Assembly: GCA_003290165.1 (NCBI GenBank)
Contig: QNQO01000515.1
Coordinates: forward strand, 62,001-126,000
Source: Berberis thunbergii
Lineage: Eukaryota; Streptophyta; Magnoliopsida; Ranunculales; Berberidaceae
Direction of reading: 5' to 3'
Length of the DNA: 64,000 nucleotides
Below are positions 1 through 10,639 of this stretch, in pieces. The notes beneath the pieces are model-generated. The model saw only the letters and a program-made list of their open reading frames with translations, did no database searches and had not been told where the DNA came from. The stretch's first letter is position 1, and each line of letters opens with the position of its first letter. The position numbers were made by a program, and so were the translations under genes.

Positions 1-166
1 TGGCAAGCTACAAAGGGAAGATCATAGTCTCACATCACCAGGGTGCGGGAGGGTGATGTACTTTATATGTATGAGTTTGGATCTACAAAGTACCACACAT
101 TTTAAAGTCGTGCGGGCCTTGGGCCCAAAGTGGACAATATAGTACTATGTGGATCGGGTCGTTACA
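1..166 (+). repeat. TRIM left LTR
   Basis: 166 bp, near-identical to 282-447 with scattered substitutions. It ends CGTTACA directly before the tRNA-Met-type primer site. Confidence 0.85.
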
Positions 167-281
167 AAATTGTATCAGAGCCTGACTCACTCAATGGGGG
201 TGGACTATGATACTCTTGTGTGGGCGGACCCGAGGGAAAGGGTGCGGGAGAAGCCCAATAGCACACTGATTCCAAAGGGGT

Positions 282-447
282 TGGCAAGCTACAAAGGAAA
301 GATCATAGTCATACATCGCTTGGGTGCGGGAGGGTGTTGTACTTTATATGTACGAGTTTGGATCTACAAAGTACTATGCATTTTAAAGTCGTGCAGGCCT
401 TGGTCCCAAAGTGAACAATATAGTATTCTATGGATCGGGTCATTACA
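282..447 (+). repeat. TRIM right LTR
   Basis: 166 bp copy of the left LTR, preceded by the purine-rich tract ending at 280 and ending CATTACA at 447. Element II sequence resumes at 448. Confidence 0.85.
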
Positions 448-1320
448 ATGCGTTGGAAGAGCGTATGGATAAGGGCTGAAACATCTTATGCTGGGGATGT
501 CGCATCTGAGCCAAGTGGTCGTCGTTGGGATGAAAGTTGAGGCGGCTTGTGAGAGGGTGTACATCATGGAACACGTTTTCTCAAATATGCAGAAGTCGTA
601 TTCTGATACACTCTTTGAGATTGAATTGCTGAGAAAACAGATTGAAGAGAGGAGGCTGGAACAATCATTCGTTGATGCTGAGACCCAGAGGGTTCATTTA
701 GAAGGCCTTGAGTCTGATTTAGCAAAGGCGGTGTCCGCGAGGGACAGATCCAGAGAAGAACTGAACCTGGTCTGTTGTGATCTAGAAGCTGTGCAGGATG
801 CTACGGCTAAGATGCGCTCCGAGTTGCAGTCTCTTGCTGAGGAGATTACCAGGAAAAATCTGAGTGTGTCATCTAGAGATAACAGTTAGAGCCCGATGTG
901 GAACTCAACGCTCGGGAAACAAGAAAAGTTGGGGACCAGCTTCTCCTGAAGCAACATGAACTTAGTGCATTTAAAAGTAGCCTGATTACTGATAAGTCTC
1001 AGACTGATGCACTGACAGGCAAGTTGGAGTTGCTGGAGCGTGAGTTGGCTAAAGTAAAGGCGCGCGAGGATTGGCTTCTTAAGGTGCAAGACACGTTTGA
1101 ATTATGCAGGATCATGCATGGGAGGTTAGAATTGTTGGAACTGAAAAAAGAAGAACATCCGGAATGGGACCTTTCTTATTACAGGAAGGTGTCCTTTGCA
1201 GATTTCAAAGTGATGTCTGACATGTCAGAGGAAGAGGGTGATCTGGATCATGACGCTCAAGATGAGGCATGTGCGAATGCAACTTCGGCTTCTTCTCCTG
1301 TTAAGCTTACTTCCTTGTAA
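448..1320 (+). pseudogene. Antisense ORF of Element II, coiled-coil C-terminal part
   Basis: Encoded on the strand opposite to gag of the same element. Two open stretches (488-889 and 898-1320, in different frames) give a long charged region rich in Leu, Glu, Lys and Arg with heptad spacing, typical of coiled coil. It ends with a conserved block (GRLELLELKKEEHPEWDL) and an acidic tail, then a stop at 1318-1320. Close relatives are at 20281-21154 (Element III) and 61696-62477 (Element IX), which share the spacing of the GxLEL-EEH motif. The N-terminal domain is off the left edge and the TRIM interrupts it at 447/448. Extra bases near 851-890, absent from the Element III copy, disturb the frame. 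Molecular function unknown. Confidence 0.65.
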
Positions 1321-1850
1321 TTGTACTTCTTTCTGATGAGGAGTAAATTTCTTACATATGTACCTTTTGTTTCAACTGTTAATGAAAATAGGTTCTTTTC
1401 AAGTACGTTTTGTACCCGTGTTCAATTCGGTCCCCATTTGGCATGTTTTCCATTACGCCTTGTTGTTTTATTTCCGAATGGTCTATTTACTGTTGAGAGC
1501 TTGACCGTTTATTCCACGAGTAATTCTGACTTGTACTTTCGTGAGGTCTCAGAGTTGCTATCGCGTGGTTATGTCAAATAGTAAACATTCTGCGGATGGT
1601 TTGGTAGCGGGTTACTCTACTTGGGCTGCAGCTCATCCCTGAGGTAATCCGTTGGAGACTCAAGTTATGTATTTGACCATCGGTTACGATCGTTGGCATG
1701 AGTAATAACACTTGATCGGAGTAAAGTTTTCTAAGCTCGGGCTGGTCTCCAGTGTAGCAATCATCCGCGCTTAGCGGATTAGTTTTCGAGTCGGATCAAG
1801 TGGCCATTGCTAATAACGGGATGTCAGTCTATGTGGGCATAAAGACGCTG
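1321..1850. other. Non-coding spacer of Element II
   Basis: Between the end of the antisense ORF and the tandem repeats. The ORF at 1321-1581 is low in similarity to anything I recognise and has no counterpart elsewhere in the window. Nothing else identified. Confidence 0.4.
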
Positions 1851-2650
1851 CTTGAGATGTAATCGGATTCGGTGACCAATGTTCTAAAAAAGAACAATGA
1901 TCCCATGACGAGCCATTGACATTAGTCGGAGATGACTAGGCTCCCACATTTCAAACCATCTACACTCGCGCGGAGTGGGCTATAGATTTGGGATGAGAAA
2001 ATTTGGCGACCATGGTCTGTAGAAGAGCAGTGGTCCCGTGGCGAGTCGTCGACATCAGTCAGGGCTAACTAGGCTCCCACCTTCCAAACCATCTACACCC
2101 GCACAGAGCGTGCTATAGGTTTGGGATGAGAAAATTTGGCGACCATGGTCTGTAGAAGAGTAGTGGTCTCGTGGCAAGCTGTCAGCATCAGTCAGAACTG
2201 ACTAGGCTCGCACCTTCTAAATCATCTACACCTGTGCGCATCGAGCTACAAATTTGGGAGTTTGGAATTTGGTGACCATGGTCTGTAGAAAAGCAGTGGT
2301 CCCATGGCAAGCCGTCTACATAAGTCGAAACTAACTAGGCTCCCACTTTCCAAACCATCTACACCCATGCGGAGAGAGCTACAGGTTTGGGAGGTGACTA
2401 GAAGTTGTCGTTGCCAATCATCACTGACTAGGCTTACGTGATCGGGTTCAACGACCATCATCCTTGGAGGAGGCGATGATCCCTGGCGAGTCATCTTCAT
2501 CAGGTGTGAAAACACTTACTAGACTCTCACTTCCTAAGCCATCGACATTTTTGCGCAACGAACTAGGTGTCGGGGTGAACCAGAAGTCGTCTTCATCAGT
2601 CGAAATTGACTAAGCTTGCCTGGCTAGGTTGGGACTCTGAATGTTATGGG
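1850..2650. repeat. Tandem repeat array in Element II (about 133-bp units)
   Basis: The landmark GACCATGGTCTGTAGAAGAG, or a variant, recurs near 1874, 2008, 2141 and 2274, a spacing of 133-134 bp, then near 2453 after a longer 179-bp unit. Each unit also carries ACTAGGCTCCCACCTTCCAA and CATCTACACC. It lies between the antisense ORF and the protease region, where arrays also occur in Elements III, VIII and IX. Variable tandem arrays in this part of Tat-lineage elements are known. Confidence 0.8.
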
Positions 2651-4466
2651 CGTGCGAGCCTACTTCCGATATCGAATTGCATTGTGCGGATTAGTTTTCA
2701 CTAATTTCAATGAAAATTTTAAAAAAAAATGTACCTTAAATCAGCTGGTGATATGTAGGTGTGCTTCATGTGTCAAGAATGACTAGGGCTTCTACTACTT
2801 GCGTCAGCGCACATGGTAGAGTGTCACTCGAATAGTGGGCTGAATCGGTAGGCCCATATAAGAAATACTAGGTCATGTTGTAGGATCATGGTGCCACGTG
2901 TATGACGTAGATTGCGAGACGGTAGAGTATTGGTTACTCTCCCCAAATAATGGGGTTGTGTGAATCATCATTAATTGATTGATCGTGGACCTGTGAGGTT
3001 TCCTTGGGAACCACCACCTCTTCATATCCCATACGATATTCAATGCTGATATTTAATGCTGACACGTCTGTTTGGTGAGCCACTATCTACATAATGGCAT
3101 TTCTTCACCGTTGTAGGTATTATCTTCTACAGAATGCACTCTTCAGATGCTTTTACTCAAAGGATATACTTTGGGTTTTCCAAAGGCTGAAGAAAGATCT
3201 CCTCCACTGGAGTCCGATGAGTCTTAATAAGACTTGCTATTATGCGTGGTCACCTGCTCTGAGTGAGCACCCGATTGGTTCATTGAGACCTTGTAATTTC
3301 TTCTCGTATTTCATAAAAGAAGTACAAAATTTCCCTCAAGGGATGAGTTTGTCGTTTATGTGCTGGTGCCCTGTCGGTGCTTCGAATCGCATAATTTCTG
3401 AGATAGCATCAACAACCAACTTTAGAGTGGTTGTTTTCCTCCCCCCTCAGCTAGTCTGACACGTTGTGTTGCGCTGGAACTCGGAGTTGCGGGGCGGAGT
3501 GAAGTTAGGCATGGCCTGTCAGAGCAGGCCATTGACTCCCAAATGCCCCTCTCATCCTCAACGGTAGGGTGCACTCGATCTGTTTAAACCTAATACTTAT
3601 CACAAGTTCGTCTGGTTGGGCAGATCGAGAATGAGAGTTGTCTGTAGTTCGGTCGGCACGTCTCGGGGCCTTTACTGATTCTGTACCACCTCAGATCATC
3701 CTTGCGAGGTGGGTCTGACAAAGTATTGAATTGAGTGCGCTCTTTCATACTTATTTTTGTGCATTTGCTCTTGCTTGCAAATCATTTTCTCCGGAGAAAT
3801 CATAGGGCGGAAGTCTTCGAGGGCATCGTAGTTTAACCTGGGTACCTTTGCTGTTACTTCTAAGTCATCTTATGAATTCAAAATGTTTAAGCGAATCTTT
3901 ATTATACATCACATTGGATTTGGATGGTTGTAGTTTGTAATCTTTTGTACCCACCATCTGGGGCGATCATTGTTACATCTTTCCAGTAATAAATAGAGCA
4001 TGTTTCCGTAATTATCTTTTATTTCTCAAATGAGTGCAAATCACATAAGTTCCTAAGGATTAAAACTCTAAACTGACTACTGGAAAAAAAGCTAAACAAC
4101 TGGATAGATTGTCTGTTGGCGGAGAGAGGTTGATCCGGCACTGGAGTAAATTCGCATGGCCCTTGCTTGGATCGTAAGTACCTTCGGCGAATTGTCAAGT
4201 TTCACCGAAGCTGTTGAGGTTACAGAAGAGTGAACCTTGCGTGGGAGGGTTTTTCCACACCCACTAATAGTTGTGGGGCGGTGCTCCCATTTTTGTTTGG
4301 CCAGACGTCCTGTCGGGCTAGAAGACGGGTTGCTTTTATAATGCTGAAATTTCCTTCATCGCTAAATTGAGCCATTGCTGCTGGGTTTTTTGTCCTCATC
4401 TGGGAGACATGAATCTTCCCCAGTCTCTGAGTCTGGCTTCCATTCAACTTGTTTGGTGGGCTCCAG
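2651..4466. other. Element II internal region between repeats and protease
   Basis: No recognised protein family. The block near 3094-3459 is clearly related at DNA level to 23572-23937 in Element III and, in opposite orientation, to about 57389-57670 in Element VIII. All three share wording around a GAGCACC-CGATTGGTTC core. The stretch at 3460-4130 has no counterpart in Element III, which goes almost directly from this block to the pre-protease region, so III looks deleted relative to II. The 4140-4460 part matches 23970-24300 of Element III. Confidence 0.5.
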
Positions 4467-4756
4467 CTAAATCTGAGAACATTCTATCTGCTTTAGCGCA
4501 GCATAGTGGCAACCCCGTTTCGTTGGTTGGTTCTCGCAAATTGTCCTTTCTGAGTGGTTGGCGGTATACTTGACGCATTGATGAAAGGTGGTCACAACTG
4601 CTTCCATTTGATGAAGCCAGGACATTCCCAAGATAAGGTTATAGGTAGACAGTGCATCTACTACCATGAAGTCCAGGAACATGACTTTCCTTAGTTGTGG
4701 CTCTCCTGCCACCACTACTAGCCTTATCTTCCTAATCGGGAAGCATTTTTCTCTAC
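4467..4756 (-). pseudogene. Element II retropepsin-like protease, C-terminal half
   Basis: Minus-strand reading gives the downstream half of a gypsy protease domain (GEPQLRKVMFLDF, then a YNLILGMSWLHQM block), matching the corresponding region of Element III (24426-24600) and Element VIII (56010-56160). The domain is cut at 4756 by insertion of Element III. The active-site half, with Asp-Thr-Gly, is at 27087-27330. Not functional in this state. Confidence 0.75.
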
Positions 4757-5492
4757 TAATGCAATCGTATTCTGCTACCTACTTTGACTTTGACCTGCAA
4801 ACCTGTTGACCTGCACAAGGAACGCACATGAGCCATGGACCACCGTTGTGGTGGCCGATGGCACTCCGATGCTAAAATCAGACAGGGATCTGAGGAAGGT
4901 GTAATGTTGTAAACAGAGAATTTGTAGCGTACCTTATCTTACCAACCTCATGTCTTATTTATAGTACTGGAGTTTTGGTTCGACCTAGCCATCAATGGCG
5001 TAGTTTAGGGAAGAAGATCTTTGTGGAATTCCTTCTCTAATTAGGAGTCATGTTGTTGAGGGAAGTTTCCTTGTTAGCCTTGTGCTCCAAGATACGCGAA
5101 AGATAGTTCTCATTCCAAGAGTAATCTATAGATAGAAGTCTCCATGTGTGGCATATACTTTGGAATTTGTTTCCTAATTGGAAGCAAATAGCTGTTGTAA
5201 TTGCCTGTTCGAACTTGATCCTCAAGATACCTGCCTTAGCAGGGCTTATGGGTATTGAAGATAGTTGGGAGACACGTGGGCTTAGCAGGCTATAAGAATC
5301 TGAGTCCGTCTGACGGACTACATTAAGCGAGCTTAGAACCACTTGGGTTGGATCAGTGCTGAGCTGGATCAGTAGTAGGCTGGATTAGTGTTGAGCTGGA
5401 TCAGTGTTGGGCTGACACTAGGGCCCGCTATTCCTCGATATCATCATGACACATGTACAACGCAAAGTTGGGACCGTTTTGGTGTATCATCA
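4757..5492 (-). repeat. Element III 3' LTR
   Basis: 736 bp. In element orientation it begins TGATGATACACC and ends GCATTA. It is strongly similar to 26399-27086, 28615-29291 and 59702-60391, including the GGTGGCCGATGGCACTCCGA block. A sense-strand TATA motif (TATAAATAAG) lies at about 4954-4963. The next bases (5493-5510) read as a purine tract on the minus strand, marking this as the 3' LTR. Confidence 0.85.
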
Positions 5493-5508
5493 GCTACTCC
5501 CCCCCAAT
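5493..5508 (-). other. Polypurine tract of Element III
   Basis: On the minus strand this reads TTGGGGGGGAGTAGC immediately before the TGATGATA start of the 3' LTR, the expected site for plus-strand priming. The same layout occurs at 60392-60406 in Element IX. Confidence 0.75.
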
Positions 5509-5750
5509 TAGTCGGCCATCACATCGGTTCGCTAAGTCACTTCCTGAAAAGATACGACGCTCATGATGATTGAATCTGAATCATTGCTTGAGCCATGTGC
5601 TTCATTAATTGAATGTGCGTCGGTTCAGTGGAGAAGAGGCGGGAACCCAATCCCTATTTAGGTATTCCTTTGTGCGGAGACTAACTTTTCTATTTTCTTC
5701 ACAGATTTTGCTATGTTCATCTTCTGATTGAAAAGATTATTCATCTTTTT
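5509..5750. promoter_or_regulatory. Presumed upstream region of Element III antisense ORF
   Basis: Lies between the polypurine tract and the probable ATG at 5751. In Element IX the same position holds TATAAAT; here the aligned CCCTATTTAGGTA (near 5652) has lost a clean TATA box. No other element recognised. Confidence 0.4.
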
Positions 5751-6641
5751 ATGGCTTGTCAAAACCATTTTGCTGAAGCGATTTTGGTAGGGGCTTTGAG
5801 TTTTTTGAAGACATGTTACTTTCTTAATCAGGCCTTGCTGAAATTCAGAAGAAGTTCGGCGTCCCTGAGGGCCTGCCACTATATGCTCTGAAGGATGATC
5901 AGACACCAATGTTTCCACCGACGGGGTTTATCTGTTTGCACCGTGGGATGCTCCAAACTAAAGTCTGCTTTCCTGTTCTTGATTTGGGACTTTTTGGATT
6001 TTCTTGGAATCCCTCCTGCCCAGTTGGTACCCAATGGGTACAAGGTCATTCTTCTCATTTTGATTAGAGCAAAGGAAGCTGGTGTCCGCGGGTGATCTAG
6101 TTGCTGACTTCTCCTCGGCTGAACAATCACGTCGTTTGTAAGATGACGTTGCCGGTTTGCATTGAGAATTTTCCAGATGACTTCAAGTCTTGGCAGAAGT
6201 ACTACTTCTGGGCTCATGCGGATTCAAAGTACTTCCAGTTCAAGGGTCGTTCGCTCGAACGAGAATTTCAGTCACTTCGTAAGTGTAGCTTTATATTCTG
6301 ATTCTGTTGCAGTAATTGTATGCTAACTGTTGCTCGTGTTTCTTTGCAGGGAGGTTCCTTACCACTCTTCATACTCCAGAGGAGTAGAACAATATAAAGA
6401 AGTTTTTGCGACTTGACAACAAAGAATGTGGAGGAGGTCGTATGTACTACCAACTTTATTCGCAGTGGGCTGTGGAAGGATTGGCATGAAGCCCTCACTC
6501 TTTATTGATATTGTTTTGTCTGACACGGAGGGGCTTTCTGAGACGCTTGCCTTCTTTGTAAGTGCGAAGAAGTCCCGTGTTAGGACTGGGTCATCTTCCA
6601 AATGATCTGCTCCAGTAAGTGAGGAGCATGAGCTTGATCGG
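5751..6641 (+). pseudogene. Antisense ORF of Element III, N-terminal part (PF04195-like), with intron
   Basis: Plus-strand ORF opposite to gag and protease. It probably starts at ATG 5751. Pieces in shifting frames read TGFICLHRGML, then GIPPAQLVPNGYK and a FPDDFKSWQKYYFWAHADS block. That order (small aromatic-rich turn, PxQLxPNG, WKxxFF) is how I recognise the 'putative gypsy-type transposon' domain PF04195, from memory. A GTAAGT donor at 6279 and a TTTGCAG acceptor ending at 6349 bound a 71-bp intron. The ORF is cut at 6641 by Element IV and resumes at 19660. Several frame breaks mean this copy is not intact. Confidence 0.6.
6279..6349 (+). other. Spliceosomal-type intron in Element III antisense ORF
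   Basis: 71 bp, GTAAGT donor, pyrimidine-rich end TCTTTGCAG. It follows the conserved WxxxFF block. An intron of similar size occupies the matching position in Element IX (61210-61297). Confidence 0.65.
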
Positions 6642-8899
6642 TGTAATGCCCGCCAAATCACTTACCAATATAATGTTACTATCTTAGTAATTAATAATAT
6701 TTATTTATTGGCAATATTATTAATTGGTAATAGTTACAAATATTTATATATTTTATTATTTTAATTTAGGACCTAGGTTTAGGTTGGTGGTGGGTAAAAG
6801 AGGAATTGTGGTTGTGTTTAGCTAAAGAAAACCCTAATTAAAAACTCATTTAAAAGAAACCCTAGCCTTCATTTGTCTTTGGATACACATAGAAGAAAAG
6901 GAAAAAAACTTACGTAGAAAAAAAGAGGGAGGTGATAAAGGAAGAATATTTGCTCAAGCTTTGGGATCTTCGCAAAAACAGTGAGTTAAACTCTATTGCA
7001 TCCTCCACTTGTGATTTTGATTACTCCTCCATCTCTAATTTTTTTTTATTATAATTGTTGTTGTTTCAGTATTATAATTTATGATGCACTTTTCTTTTAC
7101 AAGTCCTAATAATTAGTGTATAGAAATATGTTGTACGTAAAATAACACATGCATAAAAGTGAAGTTTGGGTAGACTGATATTGTCAGTAAAGAAGGTAAA
7201 TGTCATAGGTATCTTAATGGTGAGAAGTTTGGGTATATAAATTCATAAAGAACAATTTTCATCAAATGAGTTGATTGATTCATACAAAAATCAAATGGGT
7301 TGGTAAGGGGCCCACTTCCTTTGATGATGGCTAAAAGGCGCAATTTCAAAAGAAAACAAAAAGATCTTTGTAGAAAAAAAAAGAGGTTATTGTGATGTAA
7401 ATCTCTGTAAGAAAAAGAAAAGCTATTTGTGATGTTTGTGATGTTGATCTCGGTAAGAAAAAGAAAAGCTATTGTGATGTTGATTTCCGTAAGAAAAAAA
7501 ACTATGTGATGTTGACGCAAGTCAAATTGGTGGGGTCCATAAGGGTTAAAAAAAAGAATTAATATAATATACCAATTGGTATTCTCTTGTCAGTATGAGA
7601 AAGCACATTTGGATGTTTTTTCGGGAAAACACATTGGGATTTAAGGCCAAAATTTGAATTTACCTTTTTGAGTGATAAATACAGTTTGAGGAAAAGCTTC
7701 CACTTCACATAGTTTTATTATATCACACGGAGTGATGGTGTTATTCTAATTGTTTAAAAATATCCAGAATCATAGTGTTATTAAAAATGGTAATGGTTAT
7801 TTACATTTTTATTGTTATTGTTGCATGTGGGGTATGTAACGTATTGTTATTCACATGGTGTATTGACACATATTTGCATGTTGTTATTCACGGTGTTAGT
7901 ATTCAAACTATTTTTTGTTTTATATAAATATTTAGAAACGCTCCTTTCCACAACTCTGAAAAAGAAAAAAGAAAGAATTATTTTGTATACAGACTTGCTT
8001 GTATACGTGTGATATAATTTTGGGTATGCAGACTTGCTTGCATATCGGTACGCTATTCCATGTGAATTCGGTAGTACGTTTAGTATTAGGAAATACTTGC
8101 CAGATATCAAACTTTGGGTGCGATGACATGACACTCAATGTGGCACCCCACTTGGGTCATGTACGGTTTGAGTGGCTTTGATGGCAAGGGAGGCACACTC
8201 GGGTGAGGTGTGTTCAGCACAGGATGAGAGTGTGATTGTGGAAAAGAAGCTAAGAATTAGGAAAATAATAAAAACCTTGAATTGATCATAACATGAAAAT
8301 ATGCATGGATTATTTTAGCATGTATTAGGTTAGCCTTGAAGGAAGAAACTAACCGCTAATTCGATTCTCGAATTGGAACTACCTGTCTTCCTTAAGGTGA
8401 AATGCATATTTTTTTGGATTTTTAATTGTCTAGTTTTGACATAGTTAGTAAGTGTGCTCACACCAGTATTAATATGCTGACCCAAATTTTGTATTGTTTT
8501 GCAAATTTGGGTGTGTTCTTAATGAGCGTAGCCCCCAGAGACTTACCAGGGTTAATTTGAGCGCAAATGTAGTATTAGCTGCGTGGTGATAGTTGAGGAT
8601 TCGACACGTTTTGTTAGATCTTGAGTTTATTGTTTTTCCTACGTAATCAGATGTAGGGATTAGTTATTAATGCTCGGATGTTTGAGTCAGAGATTTATTT
8701 GGGGATTGATTATTGTAATTTTATGATTTATATCGTGGCTTGGGTTTATAATTGTGGACCTCATTTTGAGAGAAAGAATTTTGAGGACGGTTATTATTTT
8801 ATTTATTACCTCATGACTGTACCATTTAATTTGTTCCTGTCGTGCCTTGGTTTTTGGAAAATCTATTAATTTATGTTGTTAAAAAATCGGGGACTGACA
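6642..8899 (+). repeat. Element IV 5' LTR
   Basis: 2258 bp, TG...CA ends, matching 13630-13665 plus 17465-19659 over its whole length with a few differences per 100 bp by eye. It contains a block of short AAGAAAAAG-type repeats near 7370-7510, reflected in low-complexity ORFs that are not genes. Confidence 0.9.
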
Positions 8900-8902
8900 T
8901 TT

Positions 8903-8915
8903 TTGTATCAGAGCA
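8903..8915 (+). other. Primer binding site of Element IV
   Basis: TTGTATCAGAGC shortly after the LTR end, one or two bases off the initiator tRNA-Met complement. Confidence 0.7.
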
Positions 8916-9028
8916 TTTGGTTAGTCTAGATCTAGGGTAGGTCTAGGTGATCCTAGGAAGTGTGGAAATGGGATTAGGAACGTTTGGATTATGAAGTATT
9001 AACGGTTATTTATTTTTGCTTTAAGGTA

Positions 9029-10135
9029 ATGGCGAACACTCGATCAAATGGTGCCAATGGGCAGAATGATAACGGGCAGAATAACACTATTGGGCCAAGT
9101 GGTTCGAATGATCAGGGGGGGAATCCTAACTTGGTTAAGGTGGATGTAAGAGCTATGATGACGCAACTTTTGCAGGTTGTGCAGAACAACCATCAGGATA
9201 ATCATGGTGACCCATTTGCCAGGAGAAATAAGGAGTTTGGGAACCTAAGCAGTCAGAGGTTTAAGGAGAGACTAGCCCTATTGCAGCTAAGAAGTGGATT
9301 CGCAAGTGTGAAACCATATTCAATATGATGCAAATGACCGAGGTGCAGAAACAAAATTAGCAGCTCATAATTTGGATAGTAATGCCAGGTATTGGTGGGA
9401 TTCTATCGAGGAGAGCATGGATACGACTGTTATGACTTGGGAGACTTTCAAGTCCAAATTTAACTGTCAGTTTGTACTTGAAGCTGTGAAATCTCAGCTA
9501 GCTGCAAAGTTCCTTAGTTTGACGCAAGGTACAAAGTCGATGACCCAATATGTGACAACATTCAATGAGGTGACTCATTATGCTCCGTACTTGGTTTGAT
9601 ACTATTGCCAAAAAGAATCAGAAGTTTATCAGGGGTTTGGGTCATTATTTATCAAAGTCGCTTTTACCCTTTGATAAATTTTTAGACTTAGCTTTCAAGT
9701 TTGAAGAGCAACGCCGCTTTTCGAGAGGCTAGGGAGAAGAGCAGAGGAAGTGAGTCGTCTAGAAACTCGCGCTCATCTAGGAACTGAGAGCAGAACATGT
9801 ATAAGCCTTATGATCAGAAATAGTGAGGACCTGGATTTTAGCATCAATCGAGGTTCCAATCTGGAAGTCAGTTTTAGCAGATGCCCCAAGGAGGAGTTGA
9901 ATCCTAGGGAGGTTAAGCAGCAGGGTGCTTCAAGCCCTAAGGGCAGCAGTGGCAGAAACCGACATTTCAGAACCAAGGCATGCAAGGGCCATATCAGCAA
10001 CCTCAACCTTATGTTCCTTGACCTCAGGCACCTGTAGCACCGCGAGGGCAGGCTCCCACTAATAGGTTATGCTACAGATGTAACCGGCCAGGGCATCTCA
10101 TTCGTGATTTTCCTAGTGGGCGAGGCGCTCCGCAG
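9029..10135 (+). pseudogene. Element IV gag
   Basis: Starts MANTRSNGANGQ at ATG 9029. The central retrotransposon gag domain is visible at 9372-9599 (ARYWWDSIEESM, then TWETFKSKFNCQF and a QGTKSMTQYVTTF block). A zinc knuckle near 10066-10115 reads CYRCNRPGHLIRDF; the last zinc ligand, normally Cys, is Phe here. The frame changes several times between 9300 and 10040. Gag would form the virus-like particle and bind RNA; this copy cannot be read through. Confidence 0.85.
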
Positions 10136-10164
10136 GGTAGGCCGGCCCCACCAGCTCCAGCACG

Positions 10165-10560
10165 TGCATTTGCGGTTTTACCATGGCAAAAAAATGTTGA
10201 AGGTATCATCACTACTCAAATTCCCTTACGAGTATTATTTGATTCTGGTGTTTCTCATTCTTTTATTTCTCATCGAATGGTAGAAAAAGAAAACCTTAAA
10301 ACTATGCCACTTATCAAACCTTTATGTGTTGAGACACCCATAGAAGGCATTGTCACATTATCTTAGCAATGTAGGAATTTTGAGATCTATTTAATGGGTC
10401 GAAAGCTTGTCACAGATTTGATAGTTATAAATTTTGAGAGTTTTCATGTTATTCTTGGGATGGATTGGTTGGGTAAAACTTGTTACCATAGATTGTGCCG
10501 CGAGGACCGTTTTGATAGATACACCCGGATTGTCGTGAGTTAGTCATGTTTGTGAACCTT
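10165..10560 (+). pseudogene. Element IV aspartic protease
   Basis: A nearly open stretch contains LFDSGVSHSFIS near 10230-10265. The catalytic DSG is present, with Val where the family normally has Ala. It is followed by a VILGMDWL block near 10450, the second conserved strand of retroviral-type proteases. An in-frame stop near 10363 breaks it. Confidence 0.8.
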
Positions 10561-10639
10561 GTGGGGACTCCACAATGATGAGCATTCTATAATCTATTGA
10601 TATACCAGATAAACATATTAGCATGGTTGAGGTGGTGAA

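Larger units (their letters stand above)
1..447 (+). mobile_element. TRIM (terminal-repeat retrotransposon in miniature), complete
   Basis: Two direct repeats of exactly 166 bp (1-166 and 282-447) flank a 115-bp middle. Both repeats begin TGGCAAGCTAC and end TTACA. Directly after the left repeat is TGTATCAGAGCC (about 171-182), close to the primer site for initiator tRNA-Met. Just before the right repeat is a purine-rich CCAAAGGGG. This is the TRIM layout: LTRs, primer site, polypurine tract and no coding capacity. It moves only with enzymes from other elements. The left repeat starts at base 1, so the left target duplication lies outside the window; the right flank is ATGCG. It sits inside the antisense ORF of Element II. 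The short ORF across it is not a gene. Confidence 0.85.
448..4756 (-). mobile_element. Element II, 3' portion (Tat-lineage gypsy, non-autonomous), interrupted
   Basis: Element II runs on the minus strand. Its 5' LTR, gag and half of its protease gene are at 27087-29291; this segment holds the other half of the protease (4756 down to 4467), an uncharacterised stretch, tandem repeats (2650-1850) and the antisense ORF (448-1320). The 3' LTR must lie left of base 1. The joint with Element III at 4756/27087 is supported by protease sequence continuing across it and by the flanking pentamers TCTAC and TCCAC. No reverse transcriptase or integrase is visible, so the copy depends on a helper. The TRIM at 1-447 is inserted in it. 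Confidence 0.75.

Noticed and set aside
171..182. Possible tRNA-Met gene fragment
   Set aside because: The TATCAGAGCC match is a primer site next to an LTR; no cloverleaf can be formed around it.
1850..2650. Regularly spaced repeats resembling a CRISPR array
   Set aside because: Units are 133-180 bp and diverge along their whole length; there are no constant short repeats with unique spacers, and the context is a plant retroelement.
3094..3459. Plus-strand 121-codon ORF as a protein-coding gene
   Set aside because: The two related copies do not keep the same plus-strand frame open, and sense-strand wording is the better conserved; kept as an unexplained block.
7203..7520. Minus-strand ORF of 105 codons rich in Phe/Thr/Ile
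   Set aside because: Lies in the Element IV 5' LTR over simple AAGAAAAAG repeats; the matching 3' LTR region is not open.
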